Shown: positions 24,622-34,086, counted from the first letter of the stretch. The stretch: 36,443 nt of DNA from Jaenimonas drosophilae (GCA_030849065.1 JASAON010001468.1:1-36443), one strand, 5' to 3'. Translations and numbers: made by a program. Notes: generated by a model from the letters alone, not told the origin.

Positions 24622-25548
24622 TTATGCTTCACGGCGAGTGCGCTTCGCCGGGTGCTTTTCTGATTCATCCGCGGCGGCGGAATCCTCCTTCGTGCGCTTT
24701 TTGGCCGCGTTGCGGCGCTCCAAATTGGCGCTCTGTTGCAGCTGCTGCGTGAGGTAGGCCGTGAAGCCCTCCTGGTTGAGGATCTCCAGCTTTTGGTGTA
24801 CGCTACGGTGGCGCTCGAGGAAGAGCTGCCTCGGAGGATGAAAATCAAAGGGAGCGATGCGCTTCAGCACCTCCTCTACATGCTCACCACGCTTGGCGAT
24901 GCAATCCACCACATCCTCCATGCATAACACATTGTACTCACCAAGGGCCTTCTCCAGCACGGCATTGCCGCTGATCAACGTCTTCGTCTGTGTTTTGGGG
25001 TTGTAGAGAGCACCGCGGGTGCGAATGAGTGCGTCGAGCTGTGCCTCCTGTGGGTGGCCCATGATGGTGAAGGGTGCGAGCTGCTTAACGAGCTTATGTG
25101 TTCGCGGAGTAACGAGCAACAGACGCCCGTTGTAGAGCTTCTTGAGGCCTAACTTCTTGAAGGTAGCTGCCACCTCTGGCGGAATCTGGGTGCCCTTGGC
25201 CCGCACCACGAGCACAACTTTGCTCTCCGCCAGATACTTCTCATAGTTTTGGCGGTTCGAGCGACGGCGGCGGCCCTCCACCTTCTCACCAATCTTGTGA
25301 AAGTCAGCGCTCTGGTGCGTCTTGCGCTGCGCATGCTTCAGAATGGTCTGGGCTGACATAAACTTTGTGGTTTCCAGCTTCTTCTTGCGCTTGGCATCGA
25401 TCTTACCCTTATGGCGATCACGGCTCTCCTGCAACTTATCACGGCGGAGAACGCGGTCGGCGCGGAGCTGCTCAACAGATTTACGTTGAAGAAGAATTGT
25501 TTCCTTCACGCGTTCACCGGGGAGCCACTTCGGAGGATTCTTGCCCAT
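24622..25548 (-). CDS. Rlp7-like ribosome biogenesis protein (uL30/L7 family)
   Basis: This 308-residue protein has a long basic N-terminal region (1-105) rich in Lys/Arg, typical of the L7 family N-terminal helix. An L30-type fold follows (about 108-232: SKVVLVVRAKGT, GLKKLYNGRLLLV, IMGHPQEAQLDALIRTRGA). The segment GEYNVLCMEDVVDCI (203-217) matches the eukaryotic L7 motif GKYGIICMEDLIHEI. The C-terminal 60 residues are a charged extension ending in a nuclear-type basic stretch (HPAKRTRREA). True ribosomal L7 is about 240-250 residues and lacks this tail, whereas Rlp7 (RPL7L1) is about 320 residues and works in nucleolar 60S assembly and ITS2 processing. I therefore prefer Rlp7 over the ribosomal protein itself. 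Confidence 0.85.
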   Translation of the reverse strand: MGKNPPKWLPGERVKETILLQRKSVEQLRADRVLRRDKLQESRDRHKGKIDAKRKKKLETTKFMSAQTILKHAQRKTHQSADFHKIGEKVEGRRRRSNRQNYEKYLAESKVVLVVRAKGTQIPPEVAATFKKLGLKKLYNGRLLLVTPRTHKLVKQLAPFTIMGHPQEAQLDALIRTRGALYNPKTQTKTLISGNAVLEKALGEYNVLCMEDVVDCIAKRGEHVEEVLKRIAPFDFHPPRQLFLERHRSVHQKLEILNQEGFTAYLTQQLQQSANLERRNAAKKRTKEDSAAADESEKHPAKRTRREA

Positions 25549-26114
25549 CTTTTCAATACCACGGCGTGTGTGTGTGTGGCGCTAGTGTAGGTGTATGCGT
25601 GTATGATTGTTGAAATGACACAACAACAACAACACGGGCACAGGAAAAGCTACGGTTGCTTGCATACAACAAAAAAAGAAGGGAAGACAAAAGAGTGGTA
25701 CTTCAACACTGAAACAGAATGATGAATGATGGGGTGGTGGCACAATACATCCTACACACTCACAACTTGAATTCATCACTATGAGATGGTCGGGGGGCAC
25801 GGAATGAATGGAGCGAGCGGAGAGGAAAGATGGCGCGTGCCTCCCCCCAGCATCACTCCGTGCCTGCTACAGCACACACGTACACACATCGTACGCTCAT
25901 CATCGATGTTGAGAAAAAGAAATAAAAAAGGGATCAAGCACAGAGGAACTAGCTCAACCAATGTATTGCCAATCATGAATATTTGGATGAAGCACCACAC
26001 AAGATGGCGGAGGAGAGAGGTGAGAAAACGAGCGATACAGCGCAGGTGTTTGTGCCAAGATCCTGTATGAGAGAGCGCGTGTGTTGTATGTTGCTGTATG
26101 TGGCGCAGCACCTT
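25549..26114. other. 566-bp intergenic region
   Basis: This gap lies between the SMP-C2 gene and the Rlp7-like gene. It contains the acceptor of the latter, a (CAA)n run at about 25621-25635, and A-rich plus-strand tracts (25665-25695 and 25912-25932). No coding frame is supported. Confidence 0.6.
25659..25697 (-). promoter_or_regulatory. predicted trans-splice acceptor for the Rlp7-like gene
   Basis: A minus-strand tract (CTTTTGTCTTCCCTTC then T7) is followed by GCAAG at 25659-25660. The 110-nt leader has no ATG before 25548. Confidence 0.65.
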
Positions 26115-28055
26115 CTAGTAGCGGAGGAGCTGGATAGACATCGTCACCGACCCCGAGCCGGCTGGTTTCAGCGGATATGTGCCAGATATCTGATCTCCCT
26201 TGCTTGCCACCACGGCCCGAATGGGAAAATCCACCGAGCCCATCAACTTATCCGCGCCGACGTTGTCTTTATCGTAAATGGCCACGTGGAGTACATCGTT
26301 GGCGCAGCTATTGACGACCAACTCCGTCTCAAAGTTGAAGATGGGGTTGAGGGTGGATCTCATGAAGTCACTCGTGGATGAAACGTTGCCCACGCGGAGC
26401 ACCACGTACGGATCAGACGTACCAAAGGACTCCAGATTCTTCAACTTGGTGGCACGATCCACCTTCACAAAGAGTGTGCCGCCCGTCTCGAGACTATCTT
26501 GCATGCTCGTGGAGAGTTTCAACGGAACATCCATGGGCTCCTCACGATCATGAACCTTGGCGATGAAGTCGCTCGTTGTGGTGCGCGGAGGCTCACGTGT
26601 GGGGATATCCCCCGGGCCCCCACCCGATGGTGCTCCAGCCGATGAATCTCCGTTGCGGCCTTTCCCAAAAGGAAGGAACTCACTCTTGATGATGATGGAT
26701 GCCCGCCGTTTCTGAGATGGATCGCTCTCCTTGTAGAGCCCAACCTCCGTCTCGGGCATCTTGCTATCAATGAGCACCTTGGTTGGCACATCGCACAGAC
26801 CCACACAGACATCGGTGCCAATCACATCAAAGAACATCCAAAAGCGCAGAATACCAATGTAGTCGTAGAGCACAAAATTGAAAACATCCGCCATGGGTGA
26901 ATCATGGCCAATGTAGGTCTTGGTGCGTGTGCGTTTGTTGCCGGAGTTCAGAAGCATAATCTTGGCATAAAAGGGTGTTTTGCGGTACTTGCTGCTGAAC
27001 TTGCTCGCCAAATTTTCTACACGAGTGAAGGTTACGCGTAGAGTTCCGAGTGCCCCACACACGCGGCTCATCGTCATGTCATAGCCCTTCACAATGGGAA
27101 TGGTGAAGCCGCGTGGGTAGGCGAGGAGGCCAACCAGCGTGTGGCGGATGAAGCCATCAATAAAGCCGTGCAGGCCTGGAACGGAATCAATGGGGATGCG
27201 CAACGCCTTGAGGCTAAAATCAATCTCTGGGGTGCCAACAATGGAGAGGGCCATGTTCGCCACACAGGGCCACATGGGAATGTGTGGGCCCAGGGTGAGC
27301 CGCAACGTCAGGCGCATCTCAAAGTCTGTCACAATGACCTCAACATCAGGGCCAGGAACCTCCACCAAGAGGCAGATATCCATATCTGCATCCCACGAAC
27401 AGGCAATATCGAGGGTTGTTTCCGTGGTGCTGTAGGCGTGGTGCTGAACCCCATTGATGATGAGTGGCCGAGTGCCAATGCTGGCACGCTTCAGGGTGAA
27501 GCGCTGCACAATGGAGGGCTTGTTCTTCTCCAGCAAGGGCTCGAGCACCGCGCGGATGGAGGTCTCGGTGGCGGCGCAGATGTTCGGCCACAGACCATTT
27601 ACAATGGCATTGATCCACTGCACACGGTTGTAGCTTGGGAAAGTAACCCACTCCGGCAGATTTTGACCGAGAATCTCCGCCGGGTCCTTTGATTCCGCCA
27701 AATTCTTGTGAAGTTGGTTGGAGATGCGCTTCTTCAGCCGCTCTGTTTGCTTGAAGGTGTAGGAACACACCGCCAACACCAAGAGGAGCTCCAACTGCAG
27801 CTGCCATCCGAGGGCGAAGAGAGCACGAAGAATCACCCATGCCAATAAAACCACGTAGATGGAGGGAATGCCCTTGAGCCACTTCTGCTCTGCTTGACGA
27901 ATGCGTTCAACATCCTCAGATGAAAATCGTGTTGCGCCGTAGTAACCTGCTGAGAAGACGAGGAGCCAGCCAATGTTGGTGAGAGTGAAGACGTACGACG
28001 TGAGATACACCACGTACCACAACGGTGCAAAGAGGGCAGAGAGCACAGAAACCAT
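26115..28055 (-). CDS. extended synaptotagmin/tricalbin-like SMP and C2 domain protein
   Basis: This is a 646-residue protein. Hydrophobic segments at about 5-40 and 63-99 should anchor it in the ER membrane, probably as a hairpin. An SMP lipid-transfer domain follows (about 133-330, with EWVTFPSYNRVQWINAIVNG and the terminal VGLLAYPRGFTIPI). A first C2 domain (about 335-465) is divergent, without the usual acidic calcium ligands. A canonical C2 domain (about 525-640) holds Asp548 in GTSDPYV and Asp595, Asp597 and Asp602 in YDKDNVGADKLMG; the first ligand position is Glu542 rather than Asp. A Gly/Pro/Ser-rich linker separates the C2 domains. Members of this family tether ER to plasma membrane and move glycerolipids. 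The start is the first ATG after a strong acceptor. Confidence 0.92.
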   Translation of the reverse strand: MVSVLSALFAPLWYVVYLTSYVFTLTNIGWLLVFSAGYYGATRFSSEDVERIRQAEQKWLKGIPSIYVVLLAWVILRALFALGWQLQLELLLVLAVCSYTFKQTERLKKRISNQLHKNLAESKDPAEILGQNLPEWVTFPSYNRVQWINAIVNGLWPNICAATETSIRAVLEPLLEKNKPSIVQRFTLKRASIGTRPLIINGVQHHAYSTTETTLDIACSWDADMDICLLVEVPGPDVEVIVTDFEMRLTLRLTLGPHIPMWPCVANMALSIVGTPEIDFSLKALRIPIDSVPGLHGFIDGFIRHTLVGLLAYPRGFTIPIVKGYDMTMSRVCGALGTLRVTFTRVENLASKFSSKYRKTPFYAKIMLLNSGNKRTRTKTYIGHDSPMADVFNFVLYDYIGILRFWMFFDVIGTDVCVGLCDVPTKVLIDSKMPETEVGLYKESDPSQKRRASIIIKSEFLPFGKGRNGDSSAGAPSGGGPGDIPTREPPRTTTSDFIAKVHDREEPMDVPLKLSTSMQDSLETGGTLFVKVDRATKLKNLESFGTSDPYVVLRVGNVSSTSDFMRSTLNPIFNFETELVVNSCANDVLHVAIYDKDNVGADKLMGSVDFPIRAVVASKGDQISGTYPLKPAGSGSVTMSIQLLRY

Positions 28056-28063
28056 GGCGTGAG

Positions 28064-28112
28064 CTAGACAATAAACACAGGGGTGATGAGATGAAGAAGG
28101 AAGATGAAGAGG
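28064..28112 (-). promoter_or_regulatory. predicted trans-splice acceptor for the SMP-C2 gene
   Basis: A long minus-strand tract (CCTCTTCATCTTCCTTCTTC) is followed by TCTAG at 28064-28065, nine nucleotides before the ATG. Confidence 0.75.
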
Positions 28113-28137
28113 AGTAGTAGTGTGGTGCTTGAGTATT

Positions 28138-28162
28138 AGTCAAGATGAAGTCAAGATGAAGT
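28138..28162. repeat. short tandem repeat, 11-bp unit
   Basis: Two full copies of AGTCAAGATGA and part of a third lie in the short gap between the SMP-C2 gene and the gene before it. Confidence 0.85.
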
Positions 28163-28248
28163 CAGACCAACACAATAGCAATACATGTTTTATAAGTTTT
28201 TTAGCCATGAATTCCGTAAGTACGCCCCCACCCCTTTCGTGGTGTGCA

Positions 28249-28977
28249 TCAAGCATCAAGATTCATGTCAGAGGAGCTCCACAACTTGCGTCGCTGTTGC
28301 CGCACAGACTCCGCACAGGACGCGGGTGTTTCACCAGACTCACTCGGGCTCCATTCCTCCTCACGCGGCTCATAGTTGGCTGGGCTATCTGTCTGCCGGT
28401 CCTTCTGCATGTCGCGAAGAATATCATCCTTGATGAAGCCTGGCACCGATGCAGATGCAAGTGTGTTGCCAGACTCCATCCAATAATTTTCACCCGTTGG
28501 TGTGCCGTGCTGCGTGAATTGGCGAGAGCTACTCTCCTCCGCGTGCGCCTTCATGAGCCGCTCGCTGGCACTCATGGCAACGTAGTTGGTCAGGCGCTCC
28601 GCAAACTGGCCTTGCTGATAGCGAGTGAATTGGTCGGGGCGTTGGTTGCCCACAAGACGACGTGCCTCCTTCAAACCGCGTATAAACTCCGGCTGCTCCT
28701 CCAACATTTGCTCAAAGTAGGACGCCGACTCACGCGTCTGGCGGCCGCACTTCACCGCCTCCGCCACGAAGGGCTGCAACCACTCCACCGAATCATCCAC
28801 CTCCATCTCATTGGAAACACCTGCACGTGTGTTGTTGTTGTGCAAGGTTTTGTCCGTGGTGCCAACATCACTGCTGTCGCTGTGGCAGCGCATCCTGAAG
28901 CCATGTGCGCTTGGTAAGTAGGATGATGGATTCAGCCTACGCCAACAACCTCTCGCCGCAGGACGATGGAGGAACAT
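28249..28977 (-). CDS. hypothetical protein with mitochondrial-type N-terminus
   Basis: This is a 242-residue protein with no recognised domain. The first 33 residues lack acidic residues and carry several Arg (starts MFLHRPAARGCWRRLNPSSY), as in a mitochondrial presequence. The middle (about 65-165) is predicted helical, with the segments FVAEAVKCGRQTRESASYFEQM and GQFAERLTNYVAMSASERLMKAH. The C-terminal third is Ser/Pro/Glu-rich and probably unstructured. The frame is open upstream to 29481, but a strong splice acceptor at 28999-29000 sits just before 28977 and the upstream translation is low complexity. The neighbour at 29147-29509 also has a mitochondrial-type start. A kinetoplastid-specific mitochondrial protein is a reasonable guess, nothing more. 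Confidence 0.7.
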   Translation of the reverse strand: MFLHRPAARGCWRRLNPSSYLPSAHGFRMRCHSDSSDVGTTDKTLHNNNTRAGVSNEMEVDDSVEWLQPFVAEAVKCGRQTRESASYFEQMLEEQPEFIRGLKEARRLVGNQRPDQFTRYQQGQFAERLTNYVAMSASERLMKAHAEESSSRQFTQHGTPTGENYWMESGNTLASASVPGFIKDDILRDMQKDRQTDSPANYEPREEEWSPSESGETPASCAESVRQQRRKLWSSSDMNLDA

Positions 28978-28998
28978 GGTTGATGAATGGCTCCTTGG

Positions 28999-29043
28999 CT
29001 CACAAGTACAAAAATGAAGAAATGGAGCAAAAGAAAGTAAGAT
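28999..29043 (-). promoter_or_regulatory. predicted trans-splice acceptor for the 242-residue protein gene
   Basis: A minus-strand tract (CTTTCTTTTGCTCCATTTC, then TTCATTTTTG) is followed by GTGAG at 28999-29000. No ATG intervenes before 28977. Confidence 0.7.
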
Positions 29044-29146
29044 GATGGCACCGACAGCCTCATGACGAAAATATGCATCCACTGACACGCGCACAGTTGT
29101 CTCAACAGCAAAGATATTTTTGTTTTGTTGTTGCGTGTGGCTTACG

Positions 29147-29509
29147 TTACGAATCGCGCAGGGAGAAGTGGGTGGGCGAAACGTTGTACTTATACACGTA
29201 GATATCCGGCCGATGATGTGCGCGGTAGGCCTCCACCTCCTCCTCAAAGTACGGCTCTGAATGTGCCGTTTCGGGCAGCGGGTCGGTGAAGTTGGAGCGC
29301 GCGAGCTTCGCAAACGCACCCGTCTTCTTTTCTGTTGTGTGCGGTGCCCATGACACGCGTCGAGCATGGCTAATGGCCTCTTTGCTGAAGAAGTCTTCGG
29401 TACGCACGGAGAGTGAGCGGGTTGGCTCACGGAGCGCAGAGAGCGGCACACGTATTGTGTTGTTGATCCGCCGTGCACCAATCATCATGGAAGAAGATCT
29501 CCCCAACAT
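29147..29509 (-). CDS. small hypothetical protein, probable mitochondrial
   Basis: This is a 120-residue protein. Residues 1-38 have no acidic residue before Glu27 and are rich in Ser/Arg/Ile (MLGRSSSMMIGARRINNTIR), fitting a mitochondrial targeting sequence. The rest is compact and mixed, with an acidic stretch (EPYFEEEVEAYRAHHRPD, about 89-106) and the end DIYVYKYNVSPTHFSLRDS. Size and composition resemble the small kinetoplastid-specific subunits of mitochondrial respiratory complexes, but I do not recognise the family. The start at 29509 is the first ATG after a very clear splice acceptor at 29524-29525; an upstream frame continuing to 29602 is spliced-off tract. Confidence 0.7.
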   Translation of the reverse strand: MLGRSSSMMIGARRINNTIRVPLSALREPTRSLSVRTEDFFSKEAISHARRVSWAPHTTEKKTGAFAKLARSNFTDPLPETAHSEPYFEEEVEAYRAHHRPDIYVYKYNVSPTHFSLRDS

Positions 29510-29523
29510 TGCGCCTACCTTCA

Positions 29524-29560
29524 CTGCAGAAGAAGAACGAAAACACAGAAGAAAAGATCG
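29524..29560 (-). promoter_or_regulatory. predicted trans-splice acceptor for the 120-residue protein gene
   Basis: A minus-strand tract (CTTTTCTTCTGTGTTTTCG, then TTCTTCTTCTG) ends in GCAG at 29524-29525. The first ATG after it is the start at 29509. Confidence 0.8.
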
Positions 29561-31154
29561 GTGAGTACAACACACACACACACATGGTAGCTGCACACAC
29601 ATACACGCGACTCGCAGCCTCCGCTACCGTACCAACGTGAAGATGATTGCTCCGCCTTTCGTTGGATGGGTGAGGAGTATGCCGCGGTACACCAGCACAG
29701 CTGAAAAAATGGATATGATGATGAACTGAAGTACTTGGCGCCCCACCAGATAGAAACGGAGCCCCACAAAAAAAAAGAAAAAAGGACAGAAAAGAACAAA
29801 AAACAGAACATTTTGTAAGGCCTCAATGGAGTATGTGGTGGATGGAGTGAGCGCAGGATTGAGCGAGCCACGAGCTGCTGCTGCTCATCCTGCTCTCTCT
29901 ACACGGCCTACGTCAGACAACTCACACACGCTGAAGAGAAGCACTTTTATCCCTGTGATGGTACAGGTACACTATCTTGTTGTTGCAGCCCCCTCCATCG
30001 GGCTTTACGGATCTAAAGAACTGCCTCGGTGGAGAGAATGCCCACACCTACGTACATTCATCATTCTCCTCCTCCACGCAGAAGACGGAGCACATCGCGC
30101 ACCGGCTAACACCCGCAACAACTCTGAGAATACCAATCATTGCCACGCATCATCACACAAGCGTCTCCGCATCATCGCCACCACCATCATTCTGATGCAC
30201 GTTATTCACCGACTTCCTCACCGAAAAACTCCACGCCAAACAAAATACAAAAAAAAAAAGAAAAATGGTGTTCTTCATTCCTTTCCAAGTACAAACGCAG
30301 CTCACGAACCTCTCCTCTTCCTTGATGCCACCTTCACTCATACAGCACAGACACTTACGAAACACATGCTCCTCGGTGTGCATGTGGCGGTGTGTGTATG
30401 CGGAGTGAAGCAGAAGAATGTGGCGGAAGAGGTTGGGGGAATGGGAGGTTCAACCGTTGGTGTGTGGCTGCGATCTCCACGTCGTACACGGGGGAAGGCG
30501 AAGGAACGGGCGTGTTTTGTGTGTGCTTAATCATCGTGGCGCATATTAAGTTAAGTCATCTTCACCTCCAAACAGCTTCACTACACTGCAGCCATCATGC
30601 CGCGCACATGCGGGTGAAGTTGCCCATCACCACACACGTCGCTGTGTATGTGCGTTCATTGATGCCTGCGTGAAGTGAAAAACGTCACGCACAACATTAA
30701 CAACAAACAACACGCACATATGGATATTGAGATGCCAGTACAGGAGTAATGCTGATGATGGTTGAGGCCTTGATGCATCTCACCCAATCCCCCACTTAAG
30801 CCCACACACAGAACACCGCCTTCCCCACCTCACAAGAATGGCTCACCTACACGCACACAGACACACGCACACATGTGTGGCGGGGGTGCTTTCTTCTTGT
30901 GCTACCACTCCCCAAAACACTCCATACAATCAGCCATCAGCACAAGACTGAACGTGTATGTAGCGCATGGGGCTTCTGTTTTTTTCTTCTTTCTGAGGAA
31001 GCGGCACGCGCGGCTTCCAAAAATATATAATTCGTGAAAATAAAAAACCTACATCGTTGGGCGATACCACCTTGACAGCGCACGCACAAACAACAACAAC
31101 ACGAAGAAACAGACGATATGTGTGTGCGTGCGTTTTTTACGTTCTTCTTCTTCT

Positions 31155-31174
31155 TGTGTGTGTGTGTGTGTGTG
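31155..31174. repeat. (TG)n microsatellite
   Basis: This TG run follows directly on a TTC trinucleotide run (about 31141-31154). Confidence 0.9.
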
Positions 31175-31830
31175 TTTGTGTGCTGGCTAAGAAAATACTG
31201 GGCACGCGCCACGTACAGAGGTCAGCCATACGCCCCACATCCTCCGCCTCCGACAGAATTCATCAACGCTTGCAACAACAACACCAACTAAACAACGAAT
31301 AAAAAAATATTCTTCTTGTTTGTGTGCGCGCTTTTTTTTGTGTGTATGTGCGTCTCCGACCTGCGGTGAAGTGTGAAACGAAACGCCTAATTTACACCAA
31401 CAATCCAACAACAATGGGTAGGAAGTGAGTGTGTGCGTGTGAGATGAGATGCCAGACGCGCCAGGCATCACCCACACACGCACGTATAAGATGTTAATCA
31501 TCGTCTCCGCTTCTTCCTTCGATTCATCTCCACCACACACGCTGCCTTCGTGGGCTGTTGTTTGTGGTCCATCGTCATTCGTGCTACACGCACGCCATGC
31601 ATCTAAACGGAGGAGCCCACAAGTGGCAATCATCCTCCCCTCCAACAACAACCGTTGGTTTCTACATACATGCGTTGCCATCAAGTACCTCCTCCACATC
31701 ACCATCATGTTTGTTATTTTCATCTTCGATAGAAAAAAAAACAAGCGTGATTCACCGGCGTGAAGTTTGCTGGATGAAGAATAGTGGGGCGGGGGAATGT
31801 TTGGCCATCGTGCTGCGCTGGCAGCAGAAA

Positions 31831-31848
31831 CAACAACAACAACAACAA
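31831..31848. repeat. (CAA)n microsatellite
   Basis: This is a CAA trinucleotide run in the 2.7-kb gap. Confidence 0.9.
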
Positions 31849-32239
31849 GTGATGAATCAAGATACAAGTCCAGCGCACCACTCCGTTGTGAAAGACCTGA
31901 ACAGCAATCAGCGAGGAGTGTTTCTGTGTGCCTGACCTTGTGTGTATGTGTGGGTGTATGTGGGCGTTTGTTTTGTGTCAGGGTGCCACTTGTTGTCGCG
32001 GTAGTGTGTCTGTATCCACGCCTTCCTTCACTCACGCACTTCTTCTTTCTCATGAGGTGTGAGCCACGCACGTGTGTGTTGCGTCAGACCTTCACATGGA
32101 GTACCTCCCCAGGTACTGATCTCTCGCTACGAACACATTTTTTTTCAAGTAAATCTCACCGTACATGCACCTCAAAAAAGAAGGACCCGCGAGAGTGCGT
32201 GCGTGTTCGGGTGGTGGAGATGCATGATCACTGGTCATC

Positions 32240-33310
32240 CTACTTACGCACCAACTTTGCGAGCTGTGCCTCCGTCATTTCGTTGATCTCAATCGGCAAG
32301 AACTCGAAGAGACTGGCAGGAAGATCCTTGCCTGATGGCAGCTTCGTCGTGCGTTCGCGCAGCTCATCAAAGTAGGGGTGGCAGAGTGCCTCCATGGCGG
32401 TGATGCGGTCGTCGGGAGAGTACCGGAGCAGCTTCGTCAGAAGCTCCAACGCCTCCTTCTGTGGCGGGCGGCGAATCACCGTCGTCCACGGCTCGCCCTT
32501 TCTATCTTTAATGGGGAAGCTGGTGTTGTTTGGATTGATCTTGGCGAGCTCCTCGCTGGTGGGTCGGCCAAGAATGCGCACGATCTCTTGCAGCTGATCG
32601 GCGCTATTTTCACCATGGAAGAGGGGCTCTCCAATCATCAATTCACCAAAGATGCATCCCACCGACCACACATCGACGGCGGTGGTGTAGTGCTGATTGC
32701 CAAAGATGAGCTCCGGCGCTCGGTAGTACCTTGAACAAATGTAGGCCACGTTGGGCTCCTGCGGGGAGAGCTTCTTGGCGCTGCCAAAATCACACAACTT
32801 CAACGTTCCCTGCGTATCATTCACGAGCACGTTGTGTGGCTTAATATCACGATGGCACACATTCACCGCCTTCAGGTGGAGAAAAGCAATGCTGCGGAGG
32901 AGCTGGTACATGAAGGCCTTGATGAGAATTGGCGGGGGGAGCATGTTGTGGCGGTAAAAAGTGCGATAGTGGCGATGAAGTGTCTCTGGCACGAACTCAA
33001 CGACCACGTTCAGATACACCTCCTTCCGTGCGTTGGCTGAGGTTCGTTCAGGGCAGGTGAAGTAGTACGTGAGCAGCTGCACCACATTAGGGTGGTGATG
33101 CTGTGCCAGCTCCTGCATAATCTGCAGCTCGCGATTGCGAAAGCGGGGATCCTGAATAACCTTCTTGATGGCCACCTGTGCTCCGGTGGCTTTGTTCTTC
33201 GCTAAGTGAACGGTGCCGAAGGTTCCTTGGCCGGCGATGCGCTCCACGACGTACTTCTCCATCTCGCGCAAGCTGCGCTCATCCACGGCCTCGGCTGGAT
33301 TCAGAGACAT
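32240..33310 (-). CDS. glycogen synthase kinase 3 (GSK3)
   Basis: This 356-residue kinase has little beyond the catalytic domain. The glycine loop is GQGTFG (27-32), the ATP lysine is Lys49 in VAIKK, the catalytic loop is HRDIKPHN (153-160, Asp155), and DFG is at 174-176. The activation segment reads NVAYICSRYYRAPE (187-200), with Tyr190 at the position of the GSK3 autophosphorylated tyrosine. GSK3 phosphorylates substrates, often ones primed by another kinase, and in trypanosomes its short form is essential. The N-terminus has only about 18 residues before the kinase domain and lacks the inhibitory Ser site of animal GSK3, so Akt-type inhibition at that site is not expected. The first ATG after a strong acceptor is the start. 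Confidence 0.95.
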   Translation of the reverse strand: MSLNPAEAVDERSLREMEKYVVERIAGQGTFGTVHLAKNKATGAQVAIKKVIQDPRFRNRELQIMQELAQHHHPNVVQLLTYYFTCPERTSANARKEVYLNVVVEFVPETLHRHYRTFYRHNMLPPPILIKAFMYQLLRSIAFLHLKAVNVCHRDIKPHNVLVNDTQGTLKLCDFGSAKKLSPQEPNVAYICSRYYRAPELIFGNQHYTTAVDVWSVGCIFGELMIGEPLFHGENSADQLQEIVRILGRPTSEELAKINPNNTSFPIKDRKGEPWTTVIRRPPQKEALELLTKLLRYSPDDRITAMEALCHPYFDELRERTTKLPSGKDLPASLFEFLPIEINEMTEAQLAKLVRK

Positions 33311-33403
33311 GGCTGGATGAGGTGGGGTGCGTGAATCTGTACGATGAGTATGAGTATGAGTGTGGTTGTCTGTGTGTGTTGAAGTGTATCGCCACAGGCC
33401 TCT

Positions 33404-33427
33404 CTACGAAAATAGTGAAAAAAAAAC
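33404..33427 (-). promoter_or_regulatory. predicted trans-splice acceptor for GSK3
   Basis: The minus strand reads CTTG, a run of nine T, then CACTATTTTCGTAG with the AG at 33404-33405. The 93-nt leader has no ATG before 33310. Confidence 0.8.
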
Positions 33428-33550
33428 AAGTGTGGGTGAGCTAAACCACGAATACAGCCAATCAATCCAACTGCAGCACAAGACGGCACACAACAACGAC
33501 CTACTCTGAGTGGGTGTGTGTGTGTGTGTGTGGGCAAGCAGAGGTGAAGT

Positions 33551-33580
33551 GTTGTTGTTGTGTTGTTGTTGTTGTTGTTT
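33551..33580. repeat. (GTT)n/(CAA)n microsatellite
   Basis: This interrupted GTT run is close to a (TG)n run at 33515-33532. Confidence 0.9.
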
Positions 33581-34086
33581 GGTGTGCTGTGAGAAAAGAG
33601 GCACGCCAATCTACGCAAATGCTAGAGCCAACAAACAACACGTCGTGCACCAAGTGAGCTACGCCAACAATGATGGGGAGAGAGGTAAGGGGAGCGGAGG
33701 GAGGAGGAGTCTAGAGCAGAGTGGGAAGATATGATCGCAACGGCACAAGTGAAGAGAGCGGTCACGATGGCGCGGATGTGTGTAGGATGAAGAGAGTGCC
33801 AAGCAACCTTCGTTCGTCTGTGCAAGATACGAGATCAGCTACAGAAACACCACACCAACAAGAGCAAGGTAGAGGTCAGAATGAAAGTATGTTGGAGATG
33901 CCCACCTGCTCGAAGTTGGCAAGAGGGAGAGACAATCCTCTTTTTGCGTGATATATCATGCCATGTTTCTTTTTGTTGGGGTGCTCGTTGCTTGTGCAGC
34001 CACACAAGGCAAGAAGTAGTAGTCAGTCGGAACGATACGTACACACCGCGCAAGCCTCACACACGCAGTAACAACAACCTCACGGA

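Larger units (their letters stand above)
29510..32239. other. 2.7-kb stretch without a convincing gene
   Basis: This is the longest gap of the window. It is full of simple sequence: TG/CA, CAA and homopurine/homopyrimidine runs. Minus-strand T-rich tracts occur at about 29765-29810, 30243-30265 and 31727-31743, and plus-strand ones at about 30976-30995, 31130-31155, 31331-31338 and 32138-32146. After the tract at 31727-31743 a minus-strand frame starts with ATG at 31723 and runs 178 codons to 31187, but its translation is low complexity and unrecognised. Plus-strand frames, for example 29826-30530, are His/Thr/Ser-rich and not convincing. It may be a long UTR, hold non-coding RNAs, or be a regulatory region. 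Confidence 0.5.

Noticed and set aside
28120..28917. 265-codon plus-strand frame
   Set aside because: It is antisense to the 242-residue mitochondrial-type protein. Its Leu/His/Arg-rich translation resembles no family and the opposite strand fits the array.
29826..30530. 234-codon plus-strand frame
   Set aside because: It has His/Thr/Ser-rich translation with a Lys run from an A tract, and it lies on the strand opposite to all supported genes.
31187..32071. 294-codon minus-strand frame in the 2.7-kb gap
   Set aside because: It crosses CAA and TG repeats and T tracts, giving runs of Val, His-Thr and Phe. The shorter version from 31723 follows an AAG after a T tract but still shows no protein-like pattern.
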